A DNA stretch of 34,327 bases from the NCBI GenBank assembly GCA_005888595.1, contig VBAL01000062.1, positions 4,319-38,645 of the forward strand, written 5' to 3'. Position 1 is the stretch's first letter. Every line of letters begins with the position of its first letter. The notes under the pieces were generated by a model, which was not told where the DNA came from, did not search any database, and worked only from the letters and a program-made list of their open reading frames with translations. This DNA is from Candidatus Segetimicrobium genomatis. Lineage in GTDB: Bacteria; Sysuimicrobiota; Sysuimicrobiia; Sysuimicrobiales; Kaftiobacteriaceae. Of this stretch, positions 22,136 through 32,145 are shown piece by piece. The position numbers were made by a program, and so were the translations under genes.

Positions 22136-23260
22136 TTATGAGAGGCCGGTCAGCGCAAACTCGATTTCTTCCCGCACCCGGGGGTCGCTTTCTTGCGTGA
22201 GGCGATCGCGCAGAGTAGCTCTGGCCTGGGGGTGTGCGATGCGACCGAGGGCCCACGCCGCGTGGCCGCGGACAATGGAATCTTCATCATCCAACGCTCT
22301 CACCAACGCTGGAACGGCACGCGGATCTCGAAGGTTCCCCAGCGCCACTGCGGCGTTGCGGCGCAGGCCCTGCCGTTTGGCGCGCTTGATGGCGCTGTGG
22401 CGGAAGCGCTCCTGATACGCCGCCTCGTCAATGTGCAGCAGCTCGACGAGGTCTGGAAAGGCGACGTCTTTGCGTGGTGCAAACTCCTGGTGGATTCCCT
22501 CCCGGACCAGCGCGTTATGCGGGCACACGTCCTGGCACACGTCACAGCCGAAGACCCAGGTCTGCATCAACGGCCGCAGCTCGCGGGGGATCCACCCGCG
22601 CAGCTCGATGGTGAGGTATGAGATGCACCGCCGGGCGTCGACGACGAACGGCGCCACGATGGCGCCGGTGGGGCATTGGTCCAGGCAGATGCGGCAGCGC
22701 CCGCAGGATCCTCCGGCCGGCTCGTCCGGCTGCAGGTCGAGATCGGTGAGGACTTCACCCAGAAAGACGTATGATCCGTGGCCGGTCTTCGTGATCAGCA
22801 TCGTGTTCTTCCCAAACCAGCCTAACCCGGCGCGCTGCGCGATGGCGCGGTCGAGCAGCGGACCGGTATCCACGTAGTAGCGCGCCAGTCCGGCGCCGCG
22901 CTCGCTCAAGAATCCCGCCAGGTCCTGCAGCCGGTGTTCCATCACCTCGTGGTAGTCAGTCCCCCGGGCATAGGACGAGATGCGTCCGGACAGGTTGTCG
23001 GGTGGAGGCGCAGGCGCGTCCCAGCGATACGCCAGCCCCACGACCACAATCGACCGAGCGCCCGCTGCGGTGTACGCTGGATTCGCCGCTTTCGGTGCGT
23101 GGCGTTCGACGTAGTCCATCTCCCCATGCATGCCGGCGGCGACCCACTGCGCCATACGCTGGCCGTCCTCGGGCAGAGGATCTGCCGTGGTGATCCCGAC
23201 CAGGTCGAACCCGAGACCGCGCGCATGAGCCTTGATATCAAGCGTGAGTGCGTGGTCCAT
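22136..23260 (-). CDS. queG: Epoxyqueuosine reductase QueG
   Basis: Catalyses the last step of queuosine synthesis in tRNA, reducing epoxyqueuosine with cobalamin and two [4Fe-4S] clusters. The catalytic Asp is D131 in VDTGPLLDRAIAQRAGLGWF. Cluster cysteines are C186, C189, C192 and C196 (CGRCRICLDQCP) and C212, C239, C242 and C246 (CDVCQDVCP). The C-terminal part (about 300-370) has two HEAT-like repeats for tRNA binding (RDPRAVPALVRALDDEDSIV). The 374-aa length is normal. Start at ATG 23260. It is preceded on the same strand by a dipeptide permease, with 13 bases between, so it may be read through from that operon. The 22035-22135 gap after the gene holds only a short CCGCA/TGCGG hairpin. 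Confidence 0.95.
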   Translation of the reverse strand: MDHALTLDIKAHARGLGFDLVGITTADPLPEDGQRMAQWVAAGMHGEMDYVERHAPKAANPAYTAAGARSIVVVGLAYRWDAPAPPPDNLSGRISSYARGTDYHEVMEHRLQDLAGFLSERGAGLARYYVDTGPLLDRAIAQRAGLGWFGKNTMLITKTGHGSYVFLGEVLTDLDLQPDEPAGGSCGRCRICLDQCPTGAIVAPFVVDARRCISYLTIELRGWIPRELRPLMQTWVFGCDVCQDVCPHNALVREGIHQEFAPRKDVAFPDLVELLHIDEAAYQERFRHSAIKRAKRQGLRRNAAVALGNLRDPRAVPALVRALDDEDSIVRGHAAWALGRIAHPQARATLRDRLTQESDPRVREEIEFALTGLS

Positions 23261-23273
23261 CAGCTTGAATGTA

Positions 23274-24137
23274 TCAGGTCCGCATCTGCGGGTCGAGCAG
23301 GTCCCGCAGGCCGTCTCCCAGCAGATTGAACCCCATTACCGTGAGGAAGATCGCCAGACCGGGATAGATTGAGAGCCATGGAGCCTGCCGCAGATAGTCG
23401 CGTCCGGTGCTGAGCATCGAGCCCCACGAGGGCGTGGGAGGCTGCGCTCCCAGGCCGAGAAACGACAGGCTCGCTTCGGCCAGAATCGCGCTGCCGACGC
23501 CGAGCGTGACGAGCACGATGGCCGGCGCCACGGTGTTGGGAAGGATGTGCCGGAAGATGATCCGGGCGTTCGAGGCGCCCAGGGCGCGCGCCGCGTCGAC
23601 ATACTCCAGCTGCCTGTTGACGAGCACCTGACCCCGGACGAGACGGGCCAGCGCCGTCCAGCTGACGAGTCCCAGCGCCAGGAACACGTTGTACAGGCTC
23701 GGGCCGATCACGGCCATGATCGCAATGGCGAATAGCAGCCCGGGGAACGCGAAGATGATTTCGGCCAGACGCATGATGAGGTTGTCCACCCAGCCGCCGT
23801 AGAATCCGGAGAGCAGTCCCAGGGTGATCCCCAGGGTGAGCGCAGATGCCTGCACGGCCGCGCCGACCCCTAGCGAGACACGCGCTCCGTACACGATCCG
23901 GCTGAACACGTCCCGGCCGAAGAGGTCGGCGCCCATCAGGTACGGGCCGCCCGGCGGATGCAGGTAGTTGTTGAGGTCGGCATCGCGGATGGGGTCCCGG
24001 GGCGCAATCCACGGAGCGAAGATCGCCACGCCGATCAGCACAATGATAATGCCGCCGCCGATGGTGAGGTTGCGCAGCTTCCGGGCGCGCCGCCATCCCC
24101 GGCGCCGTCCGGTGATGGCTGGCGTCTGGACCATCAT
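23274..24137 (-). CDS. Dipeptide ABC transporter permease, DppC-type (second operon)
   Basis: A 287-aa channel subunit of a second peptide importer. It has an N-terminal basic stretch, TM1 (about 26-45), the family block PYLMGADLFGRDVFSRIVYG, the EAA loop YVDAARALGASNARIIFRHI, and the LAEASLSFLGLG motif. The start ATG at 24137 overlaps the stop of the upstream DppB-type gene (ATGA), ruling out longer in-frame extensions. The gene itself is intact, but its partner permease and solute-binding protein are frameshifted, and no ATPases are nearby. Function may therefore depend on ATPases encoded elsewhere, or the operon may be decaying. Confidence 0.93.
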   Translation of the reverse strand: MMVQTPAITGRRRGWRRARKLRNLTIGGGIIIVLIGVAIFAPWIAPRDPIRDADLNNYLHPPGGPYLMGADLFGRDVFSRIVYGARVSLGVGAAVQASALTLGITLGLLSGFYGGWVDNLIMRLAEIIFAFPGLLFAIAIMAVIGPSLYNVFLALGLVSWTALARLVRGQVLVNRQLEYVDAARALGASNARIIFRHILPNTVAPAIVLVTLGVGSAILAEASLSFLGLGAQPPTPSWGSMLSTGRDYLRQAPWLSIYPGLAIFLTVMGFNLLGDGLRDLLDPQMRT

Positions 24138-25047
24138 TCGTATTTGATGCGGGGGTCCAGCGCGACGTAGGAGAGGTCGACGAGCAGGTTGAGTCCGATG
24201 AAGATGGTGGCGATGAACAGCACGCATCCCTGAACCATGGGCAGATCGCGCACCGCAATGGAATCGACTAGAAGCCGGCCGATCCCAGGCCAGGAGAACA
24301 CACGCTCGGTGATCACCGCTCCGCTCAACAGCCCGCTCATCTGCACGCCGATCACGGTGACAATGGGAATGGCGGCATTCCGTAGGGCGTGGACCATGAA
24401 GACGCGGCGGCCGGCCAGCCCCTTGGCGCGGGCCGTGCGGATGTAATCTGCCCGGATGACGTCCAGCATCGACGAGCGGGTCAGGCGGGCGATGACCGCC
24501 GACAGGCCCGTGCCGAGCGTGATCGCCGGCATGATGAGATAGGGAAAGGCCGGTCCATAGCCTGACGGCGGCAGCCAGCGCCACTGCACGGCCAGGAGGT
24601 AGATCAACAGCAGGCCGAGCCAGAAGTTCGGGATGGAGACGCCGATCGTGGCGAGTACGATGGACGCCGAGTCAAACACCGTGTTCTGACGCAGTGCGGC
24701 GGCAATCCCCGTCGTCACGCCGATGAGGATCGCCAGGCCTAATGCCGAGATGGCAAGCATCGCCGTGGCCGGCAGGCGCTCGAGGATTGACGTCAGCACG
24801 TTGCGGTCGGTGCGATAGGAGATCCCAACAGGTATTGGACCGGGACCGGATCGTCCAGCCCCCACTTTGCGCGAATGATCCTGGCCGCGGCCGGATCGAC
24901 CGACGCTACCTTCTCTTCCATCAAGAGTGCCACGGGGTCGCCCGGGACGATCTGCATCAGCACGAACGTCACCAGGGTGACCCCGACGAAAACCGGCAGT
25001 GCCAGCAGCAGCCGGCGGGCGATGAAAGACGCGATCCCCTTGGGCAT
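24134..25047 (-). pseudogene. Dipeptide ABC transporter permease, DppB-type, frameshifted
   Basis: The N-terminal half (from ATG 25047: MPKGIASFIARRLLLALPVF, through IVPGDPV and KWGLDDPVPVQYL) and the C-terminal half (GISYRTDRNVLTSILERLPA to DPRIKYE) are in different frames and meet near 24822-24833. The family's linking segment, normally about a dozen residues ending GDLG, is missing, so a deletion of roughly 30 bases, not a multiple of three, explains the break. Read straight through, the first frame stops at 24793. Both halves are otherwise well preserved, including the EAA loop region (AKGLAGRRVFMVHALRNAAI). Either recent inactivation or an assembly error; raw reads would decide. Confidence 0.85.
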
Positions 25048-25114
25048 TGTCCTCAACCGTCACAAACCGGAAATCATTGCAAGGTCCGGAGCCCGAATCC
25101 CGGCGCCCGTCAGT

Positions 25115-26678
25115 TCATCGCCGCGGCTGGATCCAGACCTTGTGCATCTGAATCCAATCCAGCTCCAGAGGGTTCCCGACAATCCCGTGTATGTTGGGCT
25201 GGTGCACCAGCGCGGCCTTGTTATAGTTCCAAAAGAACCACGGCGCATCCGCGACGACCAGCCGCTCCGCCTCCTGGCAGAGCTGGATCTGCCGGCGCGG
25301 GTCGAAGGTGCGCTCCGCTTCGTCCATCAGCGCGTCTACCCGGTCATTCTTGTAGAACATGCGATTGCCCGCGACGCCGAAGTTACGGGACCGGAATGGC
25401 CCCAGGTAGTTCACGCAGTTCGAGCCGCCGCCGTGGGACAGCACGTAGGTCATGAGCTCGCCCTTGCCCGCGCGGTCCAGCATGATGCCGAAGTCCTGCT
25501 GGACGATGCGCGCCCGGATGCCGGCGTCGGCCAGGTAGCGCTGCAGCACCTCCAGCCACCGGCCGGCCACGGGCGAGCTCGAGCCGTTCAAGTCCATCTC
25601 GAAGCCGCTGGTGAATCCGGCCTGGGCGAGGAGTTCCCGCGCCCGTTGCGGATTGTACTCATAGCCGCGCAGGCTTGGATCGAAGGCGGCGAGGCTCGGC
25701 GGGAAGACGCCCGTGGCCACGAAGGCCTTGTCCTGCAACACGGTGCGGACGGTTGTCGCCTTGTCGATCGCGAAGTTGATGGCCTGGCGGACGCGGGCGT
25801 CGTTCAGCGGGGATTTGGTTGTGTTCATTCCCATGTGGCGGGTGAAGAGCTCCGCCACCTCGACGACGTAGGGTTTCCACTGAGGATCGTCTGCGTAGCG
25901 CCGGTACGTGGGGTCTTCGAGGAGTATGAAGTCCAATCTCCCCGTTTCGAATTCTGCCTGGAGTGTGGCGGGGTCGGGGATAATGCGGAACTCCAGCGCG
26001 CTGATGTACGGCCGGCCCTCCCAGTAGTCTGGGTTCTCCTTCAGCAGGAGAGAACTGTCGCGGCTCCAGGACACAAAAATGAACGGACCCGACCCTACGG
26101 GGCGCTGGCCGAAGTCGCGGCCCAGCCGCTCAGCCTCGTCTTTGGGCACGATGAACAGCCCGGTGAAGACGAGGGGGAACGTGCTGTCCACGACGGAGTT
26201 GGTGATTTGAACAGTATAGCGGTCCAGCGCACTGATGCCGCTGACCTCCCGAGCCTGCCCGGCCGTGAATTCTCTGGCGCCCACGATGCGGTCAAAGGCG
26301 CGGATGAACGGTGAAGCCATCTGTGGAGTGAGGGTGCGCTCGATCGTGTACTTGACGTCATCCGACGTCATCTCACGACCGTGGTGAAACTTGATCCCGC
26401 GGTGCAGGCGGAACGTCAGGATCTTTCCATCGCCGCTAACGGACCATGCCTCGGCCGCTCCCGGCTCGATGGCCAGGGTCGAAGATGGTCATCTTGACCG
26501 CGATGGCCCGCGACGTGTTGGTCAGGGCGGGGTCGAGATTCGCCGGGTCGCTGCTGAGCGCCCGCCGGAAATGTCCACCGGATACCGGGATCTGCCCGGC
26601 GGCCGGCTGGATCGGCGTGAATGCCGCAATCACCGCGAGGGAGGCTGCCGCCAGCCAGGTGAACACCGACGTGCGCAT
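25115..26678 (-). pseudogene. Dipeptide ABC transporter solute-binding protein, frameshifted
   Basis: A family-5 extracellular binding protein split by a frameshift near 26475-26484. The N-terminal part (signal peptide with cleavage in AAGQ and no lipobox cysteine; GHFRRALSSDPANLDPALTN) ends its frame after KMTIFD. The rest continues in another frame as LAIEPGAAEAWSVSGDGK, then ILTFRLHRGIKFHHGREMTS, to the end (IQPRR). About eight residues usual at this point are absent, so a short deletion is likely. The start ATG at 26678 has GGAGGT six bases upstream. The C-terminal 418 residues alone form an open frame but would lack export. It heads the second peptide-transport operon, divergent from nagZ. 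Confidence 0.85.
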
Positions 26679-26742
26679 TTCACACCTCCGCAGGTCTTAG
26701 TGTCGTTCCTAGTGTAACAGCGAAGTAGAATGTAGCATAAGC
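26679..26742. promoter_or_regulatory. Short divergent promoter region
   Basis: Only 64 bases separate the divergent peptide-binding-protein and NagZ-like genes, so both promoters must lie here. A TAGAAT at 26726-26731 could be the -10 box for nagZ, which would give a very short leader. No Shine-Dalgarno sequence precedes its ATG. No good -35 is visible. Confidence 0.35.
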
Positions 26743-28296
26743 ATGTCTATGTCGACTGCCGATCTCATCGGTCAGCGGTTTGTCGTTGACTTCGCAGGTC
26801 CAGAAGTCACGGCTGACCTGGAGCGCCTGATCCGCGAAGGCCGCGTGGGAGGCGTGATCCTGTTTGTGAAAAATGTCCGGTCGGTCTCTCAGGTGCGCAC
26901 GCTGACGGCAGATCTCCAGCGGCTGGCCGCGGACGCCGGTCTACCCCCGTTGCTGATTACCATCGACCAGGAAGGCGGTCTCGTCAACCGGCTGATCGAC
27001 GGGTTCACCGTCTTCCCCAGCGCGATGGCACTCGGCGCCTCGGGGCGGGCCGCGGACGCCGCGACCGCCGGCCGGATCACATCTGTGGAGCTCCGTGCGC
27101 TCGGGGTGAACGTCAACCACGCCCCCGTGCTGGACGTCAACAGCAACGCGGAGAACCCAGTCATCGGGATCCGCGCATTCGGTGACGATCCGGCAGACGT
27201 CGCCCGCCTCGGCGTCGCGTACATTCAGGCCGCGCAGGGCGCGGGAGTCCTGACGACGGCCAAGCATTTCCCCGGACACGGCGCCACCCCTGTGGACTCG
27301 CATCTGGACCTGCCCGTCGTCACAAAGGACCCAGAGCGCCTGCGGCGGGAGGACGTGTTCCCGTTTGCGGAGGCCGTCCGCGCCGGGGCGGACGGGATCA
27401 TGTCCACCCATATCGTCTTTCCTGCGCTAGACGCCATGCGCCCTGCCTCGCTCTCGGCCCAGATCATGACCGCCCTGCTCAGACACGAGTTGGGTTTCAG
27501 CGGCGTTTCATTTACGGACTCGATGGCCATGAAAGCGATCACCGATCGGTGGCCGCGTGGGACTGCTGCCGTCGCTGCGCTGCAGGCTGGGATTGACGTC
27601 GTGCTGGCGTGCGGACGGCACGACGCGCAATGGGAGTCGATTGAAGCCGCGCGCCGCGCGGCCGAAGACGGTACGCTGGATCCCGCCGGCCTGCGTGCCG
27701 CTGCGGACCGGATCGCGAGGATCCGGATGCGCTACGCGTCCGCTGGCGCTCCGGATGAGGCCGCCGGCGCCGAGGACCACCGCCGGCTGGCGCAGGAGAT
27801 TGCGGATCGCGCGATCACCCTCGTGCGCAACCGGGCGGAGCGAATCCCCCTGCCTGCCGGACGCACGGTAGTCCTCAGTACAGCCGTGGATGAAAGCGAG
27901 ACCGCGGCGTCCGGCGATCGGATGGCCTCAGCGCTGCGGTTGGGCGACGAACTAGCGGAGCTAATGTCAGACGTCACGGTCGCGACCGATCTCGGCAAGA
28001 TCGTGAATCAGTCTTGGGACAATGTCGTCGCGGTGAACGTGTCCTGGAGCTCCTCCCAGGGCACGCAGATGCTTCAGACGCTGTACTCGAAATTTGGGAA
28101 GCGGCTGGTGGTTGTGGGTGCGGGCAACCCGTACGAACTCCTGCGAATCCCGAGTCTGGACACGTATCTTGCCGCGTACGGTCCCGATCCGGCCAGCATG
28201 CGCGCCGCCGCGAGAGTGCTCAGCGGAAGGCTTGACCCGGCGGGACGTCTTCCGGTCGCCCTGCCGGGTCTGTACCCCCGGGGGCATGCGGCTTAG
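26743..28296 (+). CDS. nagZ: Glycoside hydrolase family 3 beta-N-acetylhexosaminidase (NagZ-like)
   Basis: A 517-aa GH3 enzyme that removes non-reducing beta-GlcNAc, for example from peptidoglycan fragments or chitooligosaccharides. The NagZ catalytic loop KHFPGHGATPVDSHLDLP (174-191) carries the Asp-His acid/base pair (D185, H187), and the nucleophile is D259 in SFTDSMAMKAI. Unlike short Gram-negative NagZ (about 340 aa), it has a GH3 C-terminal domain (about 350-515), as in Bacillus-type NagZ. No signal peptide is visible, suggesting cytoplasmic action on imported sugars. A second ATG lies two codons in. It is the first gene of the amino-sugar operon. Confidence 0.92.
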   Translation: MSMSTADLIGQRFVVDFAGPEVTADLERLIREGRVGGVILFVKNVRSVSQVRTLTADLQRLAADAGLPPLLITIDQEGGLVNRLIDGFTVFPSAMALGASGRAADAATAGRITSVELRALGVNVNHAPVLDVNSNAENPVIGIRAFGDDPADVARLGVAYIQAAQGAGVLTTAKHFPGHGATPVDSHLDLPVVTKDPERLRREDVFPFAEAVRAGADGIMSTHIVFPALDAMRPASLSAQIMTALLRHELGFSGVSFTDSMAMKAITDRWPRGTAAVAALQAGIDVVLACGRHDAQWESIEAARRAAEDGTLDPAGLRAAADRIARIRMRYASAGAPDEAAGAEDHRRLAQEIADRAITLVRNRAERIPLPAGRTVVLSTAVDESETAASGDRMASALRLGDELAELMSDVTVATDLGKIVNQSWDNVVAVNVSWSSSQGTQMLQTLYSKFGKRLVVVGAGNPYELLRIPSLDTYLAAYGPDPASMRAAARVLSGRLDPAGRLPVALPGLYPRGHAA

Positions 28297-28464
28297 ATGT
28301 AGCTCCGAAGCCACCCAGCCGCAAGTCCAGGCTTTGCAACCCAGGTGACTAAGAAAGGCCTTCGGATCGATGCACTCAGGTATCGCGCAAGGTTCCTGAA
28401 TGGGACGCGGGAATGACTCCGGGTAGACGAGGATAGGGTATGTTGACGAGAGGAAGAAAGCGCG

Positions 28465-29742
28465 GTGAATGACAGGATGGAGGGGCTTGGTGTGAAGGTG
28501 CGGCCGGTGAGAGGCGTTGCAGCGATCGCCATCGTTCTGGTCACGGCGATGAACGGGGTCGCCGCGCCGCAGACCACGCTGGAGTTCTGGACGATTTCGT
28601 TGCAGCCGTTCTTCACCGACTACGTGAACGGACTGGTCGCCGGCTATCGGCGCGCGAATCCGGGTGTGCAGGTCAAATGGGTCGACGTGCAGTTTCAAGC
28701 GGTGGAGCAGAAACTGCTGGCGGCCATCGCCGGCGGTGTCCCCCCCGATGTTGTGAATCTCAACGTGGAGTTTACGTCCCGGATCGCCGAACGCGGAGCG
28801 CTCGTGGACATGGACGCCGCGGTGCCGGCGGCCGATCGGGCAAAGTACTTTGAAGGCTTGTGGAGTTCGGGCCGGTTCAAAGGAAGAAGTTACGGCATCC
28901 CCTGGTACATTGCCCCACCCGTCCTGATCTACAACGGTGACCTGTTCAAGAAGGCGGGACTGAACGTGCTGACCCCACCGGCCACCGAAGACGCCATGAT
29001 CGAAGCGGCCAAGCGCGTAAAGGATCGCGCACGGGTGTACGGGTTCATGCCGCCCCTTGACGGCACACGCTTGATGTACCTGTTCCTCGAGAATGGATTG
29101 CCGGTGCTCAGTGCGAACGGCAAGCTGGCTGTCTTCAACTCCCCCGCCCACGTGGCCTATCTCCAGAAGTACATGGACCTGTTCAAAGCGGACTACTTCC
29201 CAGACGATACGCTGCGCCGCGGGTTCACCGGCGCGGTGGAGCGCTACAGCGCCGGCCAGCTCGGGATGCTGCTGGTGGGTCCGCAGTTTCTGCTGCGCAT
29301 CAAAGAAAGCAACCCCGAGGTGTATGCGAAGACGTTCGTCGCACCTTATCCCATGGGGAAAGGCAGGGTAATCCATGCCCCGCTGATGGCGCTGGCGGTG
29401 CCGAGGGCCAGCAAGAACCACGAGGAGGCGGGCAGATTCGCGCTCTACGTGACAAGCGACGAGAATCAGCTTGCGTTCTCGAAGTTGACGGTGATCTTTC
29501 CGTCGACGAAGAAGGCGGCCGCCGATCCGTACTTCAGACAGAAGGGAACCGGTCCGGAGTGGCAGGCTCGGGCGATTGCCGTTGGTGAACTCAAGTTCGG
29601 ACGCGACCTCACCGTGGTCGTGCCCAATCAGACCGAACTCTTCAAGATCTTCCGGGAAGCCGTCGAGGGCGCATTTTTCGGGAAAATGAGCGCGAAGGCA
29701 GCGCTGGACTGGGCCGTCCGGGAGTGGAATGCCCGGCTGTAG
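28465..29742 (+). CDS. Sugar ABC transporter solute-binding protein (family 1)
   Basis: A 425-aa periplasmic sugar-binding protein. Signal peptide: a basic N-terminus, then hydrophobic GVAAIAIVLVTAMNGVAA, with cleavage near residue 35 and no lipobox cysteine. The mature start LEFWTISLQPFFTDYVNGLV, then GGVPPDVVNLN and YGIPWYIAPPVLIYN, are typical of family-1 carbohydrate-binding proteins. Start: GTG at 28465 with GAGAGGAAG about nine bases upstream. The preceding 168-bp gap (28297-28464) holds no gene; an imperfect TCCGAAG/CTTCGGA pair is the only structure I see. A strong hairpin follows the stop. Given its neighbours, the ligand is probably chitobiose, GlcNAc or a muropeptide sugar. Confidence 0.92.
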   Translation: MNDRMEGLGVKVRPVRGVAAIAIVLVTAMNGVAAPQTTLEFWTISLQPFFTDYVNGLVAGYRRANPGVQVKWVDVQFQAVEQKLLAAIAGGVPPDVVNLNVEFTSRIAERGALVDMDAAVPAADRAKYFEGLWSSGRFKGRSYGIPWYIAPPVLIYNGDLFKKAGLNVLTPPATEDAMIEAAKRVKDRARVYGFMPPLDGTRLMYLFLENGLPVLSANGKLAVFNSPAHVAYLQKYMDLFKADYFPDDTLRRGFTGAVERYSAGQLGMLLVGPQFLLRIKESNPEVYAKTFVAPYPMGKGRVIHAPLMALAVPRASKNHEEAGRFALYVTSDENQLAFSKLTVIFPSTKKAAADPYFRQKGTGPEWQARAIAVGELKFGRDLTVVVPNQTELFKIFREAVEGAFFGKMSAKAALDWAVREWNARL

Positions 29743-29749
29743 CCTCGGA

Positions 29750-29772
29750 GGGGGAGGGCGATTCCCTCCCCC
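29750..29772 (+). terminator. Strong GC-rich hairpin after the binding-protein gene
   Basis: GGGGGAGGG (29750-29758) pairs perfectly with CCCTCCCCC (29764-29772) around a CGATT loop, eight bases after the stop. No U-run follows. In binding-protein operons such a hairpin often protects the highly expressed upstream mRNA or attenuates downstream genes. The rest of the gap to 29907 shows only pyrimidine-rich sequence. Confidence 0.6.
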
Positions 29773-29907
29773 TTCCGATACCTCCCCCTCTCCCAGTGCC
29801 CCCACCTTCCAACCACGCGCGATGCTCGGACTCGGCAAAGCCGGTCCTGCGCATGAGACAAATCTGGGGCCTGGGGTCAGCCTAAACTCCCGGACTATAG
29901 ATTCAGC

Positions 29908-32145
29908 ATGCGACTGAGCGCACTCTTACTGATGGCTCTGTTGACCGCCGGGATTCCTCCGGCATGGGGCACCGCAGGCCAGGTTGTTCCAGATGCTTTT
30001 AGCCCTACACTGCAACCGGTCGATCTGCTGCCCGTCCCTAAGCAAGTGCAATGGGGCGATGGTGTGTTCGCCGTCACCTCCGGAACTCGCATCGTCGTCA
30101 GCGATCAGGCTACGGCCGAAGATCTCTTCGCGGCCCGCGAGCTGAACGAAGAGCTGCGCGCCCGCTACCGGACGGAACTCGACGTTGTCCGGGAGCGCCA
30201 GGTTGCCGATCCGGCCGGGCATATTGTGATCGGCGAACCCACCTCCAACGCAATGCTTGGCCGGCTGCTTGAGCAGGCCGGCATCTCGGTCACGGCAGCG
30301 TCCCCGGGCCCCGAGGGCTACGTGTTGCGCGTCACGCGCGGACAGATCACCATCGCAGGATCGGACCGTCGCGGGACGTTTTACGGCGTCCAGACGCTGC
30401 GACAGTTGCTGGGCCCTGCGCCGGCCGCCGCGGGGCCACAGCCTGGCATCGTAGCCAGCGTCCGGGTGGTGACCATCCGCGACAGGCCTGATCACGCCGT
30501 GCGCGCGGTACATCTCCTGCTGGACGGCTCATCGGGCGAGTTCCACTCCGCGCTCATCGACCGTATCCTGGCTCCATACAAGTTCAATACGCTGATTGTC
30601 GAAGCCGAGGACGTGCAGTGGGAAAGCGGGAGGTCGTTGTGGAGTCCCGACCCGCGCGGGGCCACAAAAGCACAGGTCCAAAAACTGCTCGAGGTCGCCC
30701 GGCAGCATCATATCCAGGTCATTCCGCTCATCCCGACGCTGGGGCACAGCGAGTGGGTCTTCGCCGGGCTGCGCGACGAGGCGCTCTGCGCCCAGGTGGC
30801 GTACATCCCCAAACATCTGCGCGAAGAAGGCAAGCCGCAGATGACCTGCGACCGCGCCCGCGGCGTCTACCCCGACGTCTACGATCCGGAGCGGACGATT
30901 ACGATCAACGGCACACCCACGACCCTGAACGAGGCGCTGATCTTACCCATTCTGAAAGAGGCCATCGATCTGTTCCGGCCGGCCTATGTCCACCTCGGCC
31001 ACGATGAAGTCCGCGGTCCGTCGGGGCTGCGGTATGACATGGACCTGTACCTGCGAGATATCGTCACGCTCTCGCGATTTCTTCGATCCTCTGAGGTCCG
31101 GCCGATGGTGTGGGGCGATGTGCTCTGGGAGCGCCGGACAGAAGCTGCCGCCGAGCCCCTGTTCCGGGAGTTGCCACGCGACCTCGTGATCGTCCCGTGG
31201 AAGTATGAAGACATCCGGGAGTATCCGGAACTGTCCTACTTCCGCCGGGCGGGGTTCCCGGTACTGGGGGCGACATGGTACCGCCTGCACAATAACTACT
31301 GGTTCAGCCGCGCGGCAAAAGCGGCGAATGCGCTGGGGATGGTGCGCACCACCTGGACCGGGCACTTTCAGAGCCAGGCCGCGCTGACCCGAGCGTATCA
31401 GCAGCTCTACACGTACCTGAGCGCTGCGGCTTACTTCTGGACGTCGGACAGGCCGGAGCCGGATCGCGCCCCGCGGGAGGCCGAGCTGGCCCGCCGGTTC
31501 GCCGAGGCGTGGAACGCGGGCACGCGGCCAGCCGCGCCGATCCCCGGGACCCTGCTGAATCTCTCTAGCGCTGCCACGCAGCGGCACATCGACGATGACG
31601 GCGCCGGATGGCTCGGCAAAGGAGCTGATTACGACCTGCGCGCGCTGCACAGCGGCCGGCAGCGTTTCGGCGGGGTCCTGTTCGAGGTGCTGGACCCCCG
31701 CCGCCATGATGGAAAGAGCATCGTCATGCTCAGAGGGGAACGCGACGTGGCCGCCGCGATGCCCCAGCGCGTCACGATCCCATGGCGGGGCCGGGCCGCC
31801 TGTCTCGTCTTCCTGCATGCCGCGCTGGACCGGGCCGTCAACTTCGGCGACGTGATCGGTCGGTACACCATCACGCTGGAAGGTGAACGGCGCGAGACGA
31901 TCGACCTGCGGTACGGCCGGGACATCAGCAGCTGGCTGTGGGACGCGGAGAGGGGGATCGCCTCCATTGAGCAGGAGGTAGCGTGGTCCGGTTCCACGCG
32001 GGCCGGGAACGACGTTCAGCTGCAGATGCTGCGCTGGACGAACCCGTCCCCGCAGACCTCCATCCAATCGATTGAGCTGACCAGCAGCGGCGGCCGCGCG
32101 AGCCCGGTCGTGTTCGCCATCACGGCGCTGGATCGATGCCCGTGA
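29908..32145 (+). CDS. Exported glycoside hydrolase family 20 beta-N-acetylhexosaminidase
   Basis: A 745-aa enzyme that releases terminal GlcNAc/GalNAc by substrate-assisted catalysis. It has a signal peptide (residues 1-22, LLMALLTAGIPPAWG), a GH20b N-terminal domain (about 38-190, including RRGTFYGVQTLRQLL) and a GH20 barrel with the catalytic Asp-Glu pair D366-E367 in VHLGHDEVRGP. The substrate tryptophans are suggested by WTGHFQ. The C-terminal 170 residues form an extra beta-rich domain (RVTIPWRGRAACLVFLHA), perhaps carbohydrate-binding. The stop overlaps the start of the sugar permease by ten bases. It probably acts in the periplasm or outside, feeding the ABC importer. Confidence 0.92.
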   Translation: MRLSALLLMALLTAGIPPAWGTAGQVVPDAFSPTLQPVDLLPVPKQVQWGDGVFAVTSGTRIVVSDQATAEDLFAARELNEELRARYRTELDVVRERQVADPAGHIVIGEPTSNAMLGRLLEQAGISVTAASPGPEGYVLRVTRGQITIAGSDRRGTFYGVQTLRQLLGPAPAAAGPQPGIVASVRVVTIRDRPDHAVRAVHLLLDGSSGEFHSALIDRILAPYKFNTLIVEAEDVQWESGRSLWSPDPRGATKAQVQKLLEVARQHHIQVIPLIPTLGHSEWVFAGLRDEALCAQVAYIPKHLREEGKPQMTCDRARGVYPDVYDPERTITINGTPTTLNEALILPILKEAIDLFRPAYVHLGHDEVRGPSGLRYDMDLYLRDIVTLSRFLRSSEVRPMVWGDVLWERRTEAAAEPLFRELPRDLVIVPWKYEDIREYPELSYFRRAGFPVLGATWYRLHNNYWFSRAAKAANALGMVRTTWTGHFQSQAALTRAYQQLYTYLSAAAYFWTSDRPEPDRAPREAELARRFAEAWNAGTRPAAPIPGTLLNLSSAATQRHIDDDGAGWLGKGADYDLRALHSGRQRFGGVLFEVLDPRRHDGKSIVMLRGERDVAAAMPQRVTIPWRGRAACLVFLHAALDRAVNFGDVIGRYTITLEGERRETIDLRYGRDISSWLWDAERGIASIEQEVAWSGSTRAGNDVQLQMLRWTNPSPQTSIQSIELTSSGGRASPVVFAITALDRCP

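Noticed and set aside
24793-26484. Programmed ribosomal frameshifting as the cause of the split transporter genes
   Set aside because: No slippery heptamer was seen at the breaks, and expected residues are missing there, so slipping would not restore a full-length protein.
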